Under the pieces are notes generated by a model. That model did no database searches. It was not told where the DNA came from and saw only the letters and a list, made by a program, of their open reading frames with translations. From a virus, in the IMG/VR virus record IMGVR_UViG_3300044701_005655, positions 1 through 36,085 of that record: DNA of 36,085 nt; one strand, written 5' to 3'. Both the position numbers and the translations under genes were made by a program. Below are positions 30,304-36,085 of this stretch, piece by piece; the stretch's first letter is position 1, and the number at the start of each line of letters is the position of its first letter.

Positions 30304-31607
30304 TGGCAGAAAAAACTTTCTTTGAGAAGCTTAAGCAGAAAACCGGCGAAGTGCTGGGGCACCCATACGTGCAGCAGGCTTCGTCACTCGGCAACAACCT
30401 GCTGGAGATCACTGCAAACCTGACTCATAACAAGAATCCAATAAGCGTAGGCTCAGCACTACTAGCAGGCGCTAATGTTATAGCAGATGCGCTTAATATA
30501 GAGTTCACGAATCCGATTAACTTTTATGCTGCTAAGCATGAGCTAAAGGTCCATGACGGACAGCTTCATCGCCTGCTGCTGCGCTCGGGGGTGACAACCC
30601 AGTACCCGCTGACTACCGTTCTAAAGTACGATACAATGAGCTTTGTCAAGCTTACCTTTGACGAAAATTCATCCATGTACTGGATAAAGCAGGTAGCTCA
30701 GGTTAAGTCGTATGATGTATATGCTCAGGCTGATGAGATTGCAAATCAGTACTGGCTATCTCCTGGGTTTAAGTCTGACCTGATCCACGACTTCTTGTGG
30801 AACAAGTTTAAAAACGGCATCAACTTGTCCTATGGCAATTCTGCTGATGAGCAGGGCGGCCTTGACGTAGAGATTACAGACTTGCCCGAGCTAGGCTCCT
30901 ATACCGAGCTTGCCGAGCGATCTGCTGCTGAAATGGTAGACTACATCAAGCTTTCAAAGAGCCTGGGAATAAGCCGCAGCTTTCTGCTATATGGAAAGCC
31001 GGGCACTGGCAAGACCAGTTGGACAGAGCAAATAGCAAAGTCATTCGGTAGCAGGCTTGTAAAAGTAGACTCGTCTTTCCTTGAAGAAATTCAGAATAAG
31101 GAGATCGAGCAAATACTCTCGCTGCTAAAGCCAGAGATGGTACTGTTTGACGATTTTGATCGCGTCAATTTCGAAGAGTTCGAAGGCAAGTTTCTCTATA
31201 TCACAGAAAATCTCAAGAGAAAATATCCTAATATAACATTCTTTGCTACGGCAAACAATACCGATGTGATCGGAGAGGCCTTGCTGCGGCCAGGTCGCTT
31301 TGACGAGAAGTTTGAGTTTGCGTGCCCCAGCAGCCAGACATGTCTTCATATAATTGGATCATATGCCAAAGATCTGGGGGTTACTCTTGATACGGCTGAG
31401 GCTCAGGCAGTTTTATCCAAGCACACACTGACTCCTGCTGAATGCAAAGAAGTAGTACTACGCCTTCGCCTGCGACCCGGATTAAAGATAAAGACAATCG
31501 TAGCAGACCTTAAAAAATTTGATGACGAGGAAGACGGCGACGAGCCGGATCTCGGTCAAGTTCTTGTAAAAAAGCGCGGACGCCCGCGAAAGAATCCCGA
31601 AGAATGA
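30303..31607 (+). CDS. BCS1-like AAA+ ATPase with C-terminal AT-hook
   Basis: 434 aa from ATG 30303 (overlapping the helicase TGA). Residues 1-220 are an unassigned domain. The AAA+ core follows: Walker A GKPGTGKT (231-238), Walker B MVLFDDFD (279-286), sensor-1 TANNT (about 316-320), arginine-finger motif LRPGRFDE (328-335). Similar cores occur in BCS1-like ATPases. The last 12 residues, KKRGRPRKNPEE, contain a canonical AT-hook (RGRPRK) that could bind A/T-rich DNA minor groove. Possibly a DNA-associated remodeller; substrate unknown. ATGA overlap with the glycosyltransferase. Confidence 0.82.
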   Translation: MAEKTFFEKLKQKTGEVLGHPYVQQASSLGNNLLEITANLTHNKNPISVGSALLAGANVIADALNIEFTNPINFYAAKHELKVHDGQLHRLLLRSGVTTQYPLTTVLKYDTMSFVKLTFDENSSMYWIKQVAQVKSYDVYAQADEIANQYWLSPGFKSDLIHDFLWNKFKNGINLSYGNSADEQGGLDVEITDLPELGSYTELAERSAAEMVDYIKLSKSLGISRSFLLYGKPGTGKTSWTEQIAKSFGSRLVKVDSSFLEEIQNKEIEQILSLLKPEMVLFDDFDRVNFEEFEGKFLYITENLKRKYPNITFFATANNTDVIGEALLRPGRFDEKFEFACPSSQTCLHIIGSYAKDLGVTLDTAEAQAVLSKHTLTPAECKEVVLRLRLRPGLKIKTIVADLKKFDDEEDGDEPDLGQVLVKKRGRPRKNPEE

Positions 31608-32677
31608 AAAAGATTAACTTTGTATCGCCAATTAAAAGCCAGATGGGCTATGCACAAATGGCTCGTCTTATATGGCCTGCCCTTAAGCAGGCCGGCGAAG
31701 TTGGCTGCCACGATATCGATATGCAATCTACTGGCGCAGATCTCGGCACAGTAGCAAGTGAAATGCTAGCTGCAAAGTTTCTAGATCAGCCAGATGTTAC
31801 CGTAGTAAATATGGTGCCAACCCTGTGGCATCGGCTAGCGGGAGCAAGTCGTAATATTGGCTATACCACATTTGAGGCCGACCGCCTACCACCAGAATGG
31901 ACAAAACTTATAAACAGTTTTGATACCTGCTGGACTACTTCAGAATGGAATAAGGCTGTCATGGAGCGATCCGGCGTTCTTAAGCCGGTAAGGGTGATAA
32001 CGCCTATTGCTGAGGCGCCTGCTCTTCAGCAAAAAGCAGACAGCAAGTTCACGTTCCTGGCTTCATTTCAGTGGAGCGAGCGCAAGAATCCATATAACCT
32101 CATCAAGGCATTTGTTGCTGCATTCAACGGAAGCCCCGACGTGCGCCTTATTATAAAGACTCATGTCAACGCGAATGCAGCGGCATCCCATGCTGCTGTA
32201 ACAAAAGACATAAATGCAATGCTAGCAGGCATGCAAGTGCGCAAGCAACCAGATATACAGGTTAATTGCAAAATAGAGTCGCTGCGCAATATCCAAGCAA
32301 TTACCGCCGCATCGCATGCTCACTTTAGCATGTCGCATGGCGAAGGCTGGGGACTGCCTGCGTGGGAAGCAGCTCTAGCAGGCAAGCCAGTAATTGCAAC
32401 TGATTGGGCCGCAACAGCCGAATGGCTTGGCAAGGACTACCCGTACAAGGTCCGCTGCAATATGTCGCCAGTGTCTGGCGTTAGCAGAGATATATCGCCG
32501 TTCTTCGACATTTCAATGAACTGGGCAGAGCCACATGTAGATGACGCTGTGGATAAACTCCGTTACGTAGTAAAGAACTACTCAAGTGCGCAAGAGATTG
32601 CCGCCAAGCGGGCGACCGAGCTTCTACAAGAATACAGCGAAGAACGCACACTATCTGCTATAGTAAACAGCATCTGA
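31604..32677 (+). CDS. Glycosyltransferase, GT4-like (GT-B fold)
   Basis: 357 aa. The C-terminal half has the retaining GT-B signature: HGEGWGLPAWEAALAGKPV followed by IATDW (the E-x7-E type motif), preceded by FLASFQWSERKNPYNLIKAF and LIIKTHV. The N-terminal domain has VVNMVPTLWHRL and NIGYTTFEADRLP. It presumably transfers a sugar from a nucleotide donor. Acceptor unknown: modified phage DNA bases, virion proteins or host surface are all possible. A second glycosyltransferase follows after 10 bases. Confidence 0.85.
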   Translation: MKKINFVSPIKSQMGYAQMARLIWPALKQAGEVGCHDIDMQSTGADLGTVASEMLAAKFLDQPDVTVVNMVPTLWHRLAGASRNIGYTTFEADRLPPEWTKLINSFDTCWTTSEWNKAVMERSGVLKPVRVITPIAEAPALQQKADSKFTFLASFQWSERKNPYNLIKAFVAAFNGSPDVRLIIKTHVNANAAASHAAVTKDINAMLAGMQVRKQPDIQVNCKIESLRNIQAITAASHAHFSMSHGEGWGLPAWEAALAGKPVIATDWAATAEWLGKDYPYKVRCNMSPVSGVSRDISPFFDISMNWAEPHVDDAVDKLRYVVKNYSSAQEIAAKRATELLQEYSEERTLSAIVNSI

Positions 32678-32687
32678 TTGGAGAACT

Positions 32688-33377
32688 ATGAACCTAGCCA
32701 TGACAATGACCGCGTTTAAGCGCGCGGATTATCTAAAGACAGTTCTTAAAAGTTTGCAGAGTAATCCTGGTATCGAGAATTATGTTTTGCATTTTGGTGT
32801 AGAGCCAGTAGATCAGGAAGTAATTTCTGTATGTCAAAACGTAGACTTTATGCGCACGGTTGTTACCGTTAATCAGGAGCGACTAGGTGTTTTAAAGAAT
32901 CCTTTTGAGCTTCTGAAGCGCACGTTTGACACTGGCGTTGACGGAGTTCTTTACCTAGAGGACGACGTTATCTTGAGCCCTGATGCGGTACGCCTGGCCT
33001 CTTGGTATTTTCAGCAGCCTACTGCGAACAACTACATCTGCCTAAATCTATATAATCATGACAGCGTTGCCGGAGCAGATCCAAGGGCGGTATTTGGTGG
33101 CGAAAAGTTCTCTGCACTTGGCATTGGAATTACGCGTCATCAGTGGAAAACCCACTTCGAGCCAAACTGGGAAAATGACAAACGCGGTTGGGATTTCAGT
33201 ATCACTGCTCTACTTGCCAGTGGCATGAAGGTACTACAGCCAAGGTATTCAAGATCGCATCATATAGGCCGGGAGCGAGGCGTTCATTATCGTGCCGCTC
33301 TGCATGACAAGTTCTACGTCAACAACGCACTGTGGACGGGATCGGTTGATGACTTCGTGCTGGAGGGCGCAGTATGA
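32688..33377 (+). CDS. Glycosyltransferase, GT-A type
   Basis: 229 aa, SD GGAG before ATG 32688. It starts MNLAMTMTAFKRADYLKTVL (nucleotide-binding opening of GT-A enzymes), has the metal-binding DxD-like LYLEDDVILSP (about 86-96), and a C-terminal GWDFSITAL with RSHHIGRERGVHYR. The EDDV and W-D pattern recalls GNT-I-like and family 2 transferases. Together with the upstream GT-B enzyme it suggests a two-step glycan or DNA-sugar modification. Overlaps the next gene by ATGA. Confidence 0.8.
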   Translation: MNLAMTMTAFKRADYLKTVLKSLQSNPGIENYVLHFGVEPVDQEVISVCQNVDFMRTVVTVNQERLGVLKNPFELLKRTFDTGVDGVLYLEDDVILSPDAVRLASWYFQQPTANNYICLNLYNHDSVAGADPRAVFGGEKFSALGIGITRHQWKTHFEPNWENDKRGWDFSITALLASGMKVLQPRYSRSHHIGRERGVHYRAALHDKFYVNNALWTGSVDDFVLEGAV

Positions 33378-33943
33378 AAGGCGAAGTAATTCCATTCGGA
33401 CAGATAGCTCCTGACAAACTACTCGAGAAAACTCTAGTAGGTCTGGAGGCCGAAAAAGACAAGTTCGAGCTGCATGAAATTGTTACGAAGGTAGCTACTG
33501 GCGCCGATCATGCGGACATGCTTATTTGCCGTAGCTTTACTGAACCAGACAAAATCAAAACAATTAGTTTCTGGTCTGATCTAGATAAGCCGCTGTTTTT
33601 ACCAGAGGCCCCTTCCAGTATCCTGGATTTCATCAAAGTATCCCCTCTTAAGATTCCTGATGCTACCAGTGATATTGGGCAAGCAGACTTGTCTCGCATT
33701 TCTTTTCGCGGTGAAAAGGCGCTTGTTTATTACGCAGAAAAGCCCATGAAAAGCGGCAGAGTCAAGTTCGCACTTATTCAGCAAGTTGGAAAGAGATTTG
33801 AGATCTACGAGCTTCTATCTGGAGCAAGGCCAAAATTCAATATGCCTACCCAACTATACTCAAAGTTCGATGTAGATAGGACCAAGGCGCGGCTAGCTCG
33901 CCTTGGTTATAAAGAAAAACAACTTCCGCAGCAAGCCAAATGA
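33374..33943 (+). CDS. Hypothetical protein
   Basis: 189 aa, ATGA overlap with the glycosyltransferase gene. Mixed alpha/beta with a Lys/Glu-rich N-terminal helix (LLEKTLVGLEAEKDKFELHE) and a basic C-terminus (ARLARLGYKEKQL). No domain recognised. The tight coupling to glycosyltransferases hints at, but does not show, a shared pathway. Confidence 0.68.
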   Translation: MKGEVIPFGQIAPDKLLEKTLVGLEAEKDKFELHEIVTKVATGADHADMLICRSFTEPDKIKTISFWSDLDKPLFLPEAPSSILDFIKVSPLKIPDATSDIGQADLSRISFRGEKALVYYAEKPMKSGRVKFALIQQVGKRFEIYELLSGARPKFNMPTQLYSKFDVDRTKARLARLGYKEKQLPQQAK

Positions 33944-34548
33944 AACTAGAGCTGTACATAATCAGATATGGTAGCAAGCTCCAGCTCGAAGAGCTGGAGT
34001 ACCCTGATGTATGTACCGCTGTTATCTGGGCATTGCCAGAGGAAATTCGTTGCAGGATAAGTAGCATCGGTCCATGCTGGACAAGCGGGCATGGCATTGA
34101 AAACATAGAACTGCGCTTCTCTGCGGGAACGTTTGTGGTAAGCGAATGCTGCTCAAGCATCAAGGTTCCCTACTTCATGCCGTCTTCTGGCAATGCAGCC
34201 TTGCTTTACTGGCAAATAAAGCGCTATGCTCAAACAGGTATTTGGATAGAGCCGCGAGAAGCTCATTTTTCAGGATCACTTGCATTTAGAAGACCGCATT
34301 CTGTTGCAGAACGAGCGGAGATGTTTTTTCTAATTAGCGCATCTCCGCTGATATTCCCAACTATCATAATTGCAGATAAAATTTCAAAAGCTATGCGCAG
34401 GGTCGTTGGACGCTTAAAAGGTGCGTTGCGTCGGGCCCTACCAACGCGCGCGCCCGCGCGGGCGCGCGGCGGGGCGCGGGGCGCGGCGGCGGCGCCGCCC
34501 CGGGGGCGCCGGGGAGCGCGGCGCCGAACCTGGCAAGACATCAAGTGA
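33940..34548 (+). CDS. Hypothetical protein with possible TM segment and aberrant Arg/Ala-rich tail
   Basis: 202 aa, ATGA overlap. The first ~125 residues look ordinary (MKLELYIIRYGSKL...). A hydrophobic stretch (about 126-144, FFLISASPLIFPTIIIA) could be a membrane segment. From about residue 168 the protein becomes nearly pure Arg/Ala/Gly/Pro, encoded by an extreme GC block (34445-34526). It then ends TWQDIK. The tail probably does not reflect normal coding, so the true C-terminus is uncertain. No domain recognised. Confidence 0.6.
   Translation: MKLELYIIRYGSKLQLEELEYPDVCTAVIWALPEEIRCRISSIGPCWTSGHGIENIELRFSAGTFVVSECCSSIKVPYFMPSSGNAALLYWQIKRYAQTGIWIEPREAHFSGSLAFRRPHSVAERAEMFFLISASPLIFPTIIIADKISKAMRRVVGRLKGALRRALPTRAPARARGGARGAAAAPPRGRRGARRRTWQDIK
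34445..34526. other. Extreme GC block (81 of 82 bases G or C)
   Basis: From 34445 to 34526 the only A/T base is A at 34515. It contains a 22-base perfect palindrome starting CGCGCGCCCGC, and further self-complementary GGCGGCGCCGCC and CCCCGGGG-type pieces. Flanking sequence returns at once to ordinary ~50% GC. Its length, 82, is not a multiple of three. It may be a genuine structured element, a recent insertion, or a sequencing/assembly artefact. Confidence 0.85.
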
Positions 34549-34556
34549 GGTTTATT

Positions 34557-35663
34557 GTGGAAGAGAATGTTTTTTCTTTATCGCCGCTGTATTCCAGGAC
34601 CGAGACCGGAGCAATCCAGGTATGGACAATAGAGGTCGAAGGTAATAAGTTCCGAACAATCAGCGGACAACTGGATGGTAAAAAGATCACGTCCGAGTGG
34701 ACTGTTTGCTTTGGCAAAAACTCTGGCAAAAAGAATGCGACCAGCGATAGCCAGCAAGCTGCCACAGAGGCAAAGGCCAAGTGGAAAAAGAAGCTTGAGA
34801 GCGGCTATCGCGAAAGCATTGACCAAATTGACCAGCGAGCATTCATTGAGCCAATGCTTGCTAAGAACTACGAAGATTACTCGCAGGATATAAAGTTCCC
34901 CGTATTTTCTCAGCCTAAATACGATGGCATCCGCTGCGTAGTAGATGCTGCCTCCATGCGCACAAGGAATGGCAAGGCGATAGTCAGTGCCCCTCATGTA
35001 CAGGAGGCACTGCAGCAAATTTTTGCAAAATTTCCAAATTTGGTGCTTGATGGCGAGCTTTATTGTGACAAGCTGGCAAACGACTTTAATAAGATTTGCT
35101 CCCTTGTAAAGAAGACAAAACCGGGCGAAAGCGATCTCGCAGAGAGCGCAGCTAGCATTCAGTACTGGATTTACGATATTGCTGACGCCAGCATGAGCTT
35201 TTCAGAACGAACTGCCTGGATTAGCGCCAACATAAAGCAAAGCGACTGCATAAAAGTGGTCCCAACCGAGACCGTTGATAGTACAGAGCGCCTGGACGCC
35301 CTGTACTCCCAGTATATGAATGATGGCTACGAGGGCCAGATGGTGCGTCTGGACGGCAAGTATGAGTTTAAGCGCAGCCGCTACCTGCTAAAGCGAAAAG
35401 AATTTGTAGACGAAGAGTTCGAGATCCTTGGGCTGATCGAGGGCGAAGGCAACAAGACTGGCATGGCAGGATCTATGATATTTAAAAATGCCGCCGGAAC
35501 GCAGTTTAATTCCAATATCAAGGGCGACCGGGACTACTTGCGAGGTCTGCTGCAAAACTCTGGCAGCCTTGTGGGAAAGCAAGCCACAGTAAAGTATTTT
35601 AATCTAACGCCAGACGGCGTGCCGCGATTTCCTTATGTTGTCGCGATCAGAGACTATGAGTGA
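34557..35663 (+). CDS. ATP-dependent DNA ligase
   Basis: 368 aa from GTG 34557, chosen because TGAGG lies 6 bases upstream; an in-frame GTG at 34545 overlaps that SD. N-terminal ~90 residues (GAIQVWTIEVEGNKFRTISG...) look like a WGR-like domain. Nucleotidyltransferase: motif I QPKYDGIRCV with the AMP-accepting Lys, motif III VLDGELY, motif IV GYEGQMVRLDG, motif V LLKRKEF. C-terminal OB fold: KQATVKYFNLTPDGVPRFP. It seals nicks in phage DNA, likely with the replication and repair proteins nearby (topoisomerase, UvsE). The lysozyme starts 3 bases after the stop. Confidence 0.92.
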   Translation: MEENVFSLSPLYSRTETGAIQVWTIEVEGNKFRTISGQLDGKKITSEWTVCFGKNSGKKNATSDSQQAATEAKAKWKKKLESGYRESIDQIDQRAFIEPMLAKNYEDYSQDIKFPVFSQPKYDGIRCVVDAASMRTRNGKAIVSAPHVQEALQQIFAKFPNLVLDGELYCDKLANDFNKICSLVKKTKPGESDLAESAASIQYWIYDIADASMSFSERTAWISANIKQSDCIKVVPTETVDSTERLDALYSQYMNDGYEGQMVRLDGKYEFKRSRYLLKRKEFVDEEFEILGLIEGEGNKTGMAGSMIFKNAAGTQFNSNIKGDRDYLRGLLQNSGSLVGKQATVKYFNLTPDGVPRFPYVVAIRDYE

Positions 35664-35666
35664 CCA

Positions 35667-36085
35667 ATGAAAATAACAAAAACATCAAACGCTGGAATCG
35701 AACTAATCAAAAAATTTGAATCCTTTGCTGCAAAGCCATACAAGTGTAGTGCTGGAGTTCCAACAATTGGTTATGGCGCGACATACTATCCCGATGGCCG
35801 CAAGGTCACACTCAACGACCCGCCTATCACGGAAGCATACGCGGTCTCGCTACTAGAGGAAATGCTGAAAACTTTTGAGAAATCGGTTGACTCTTTTTGT
35901 CGAGACGACGTTACACAGAATCAGTTCGATGCACTTGTATCATTTTCATACAATGTTGGTACAGCGGCCCTAAAGAAGAGCACTCTGCTAAAGAAAGTAA
36001 ATGAAAATCCTGCAGATCCAACGATCCGCGATGAGTTCTTGAAATGGAACAAGGCTGCTGGGCGGGCACTCAAGGGCCTGACGCG
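35667..36085 (+). CDS. Endolysin, GH24 lysozyme (3' end outside window)
   Basis: 139 codons of the protein are visible, from ATG 35667 to the window edge. GH24 pattern: GIELIKKFESFAAKPYKCS and AGVPTIGYGATYYPDG. The catalytic triad is E18, C27 and T33, i.e. the E-8aa-(D/C)-5aa-T spacing of phage endolysins, with Cys in place of T4's Asp20. FDALVSFSYNVG and FLKWNKAAGRALKGL also match the family. It cleaves peptidoglycan for lysis. No signal peptide or anchor precedes the domain, so a holin is needed. No holin is seen in this window. Confidence 0.93.
   Translation, partial: MKITKTSNAGIELIKKFESFAAKPYKCSAGVPTIGYGATYYPDGRKVTLNDPPITEAYAVSLLEEMLKTFEKSVDSFCRDDVTQNQFDALVSFSYNVGTAALKKSTLLKKVNENPADPTIRDEFLKWNKAAGRALKGLT

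Noticed and set aside
1-36085. T4-type late promoters (TATAAATA) upstream of genes
   Set aside because: TATAAAT-like strings occur only inside coding regions in this window, so no T4-like late promoter can be claimed.
1-36085. tRNA genes, CRISPR arrays, insertion sequences, integrase or attachment sites
   Set aside because: I looked for T-loop GGTTCGA-type sequences with acceptor stems, regularly spaced repeats, transposase and integrase motifs, and terminal inverted repeats, and saw none.

Overview
The window is a densely packed segment of a large double-stranded DNA tailed-phage genome. About 95% is coding. Most genes lie on the + strand, many joined by ATGA-type stop/start overlaps. There are no integration genes, no tRNA genes that I can see, and no capsid or tail genes. 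The gene content resembles the replication, nucleotide-metabolism and host-takeover part of T4-like or jumbo phages: a rIIA/rIIB pair, a two-subunit type II topoisomerase, dUTPase, an XPD/DinG-type helicase, an ATP-dependent DNA ligase, a UvsE-type UV endonuclease, an Hsp20 chaperone, a GP88-like protein and a GH24 lysozyme. The host cannot be fixed from the sequence. Shine-Dalgarno (SD) sites of the AGGAG type point to a bacterium, and Proteobacteria is a guess.

Layout. 1-3.8 kb: end of a NUDIX hydrolase, then a MoxR-like AAA+ ATPase, a VWA/metallopeptidase-like partner and a Thg1-like 3'-5' nucleotidyltransferase. 3.8-6.6 kb: small genes, a large perfect hairpin, a minus-strand zinc-finger/PD-(D/E)XK endonuclease behind a bidirectional terminator, and a GP88-like gene. 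6.6-9.8 kb: rIIA/rIIB. 9.9-12.6 kb: small unknowns and a 2H phosphoesterase. 12.6-14 kb: Hsp20 with a promoter embedded in an SD-sequestering hairpin, then UvsE. 14.8-18.1 kb: topoisomerase B and A subunits. 18.1-22.8 kb: a run of small unknown proteins, some paralogous, with an HNH-like and a possible endonuclease-like protein. 22.9-28.7 kb: an FtsK-like ATPase, small proteins including a clear IF-1 (translation initiation factor) homologue, a zinc-ribbon protein and dUTPase. 28.7-36 kb: Fe-S helicase, BCS1-like AAA+ with an AT-hook tail, two glycosyltransferases, DNA ligase and the start of a lysozyme.

The most unusual signal not explained by genes is a dispersed intergenic cassette found six times. 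It has a GC-rich hairpin closed by a CTAAA loop, then exactly 13 nt, then GATCC (GATCT in one copy). It usually sits right after a stop codon and often ends in the SD of the next gene. Other anomalies are the Hsp20 leader hairpin with the promoter -10 inside its left arm, an 82-nt block that is 81/82 G+C in an otherwise roughly 50% GC genome, and phage-encoded IF-1 and Thg1-like proteins.
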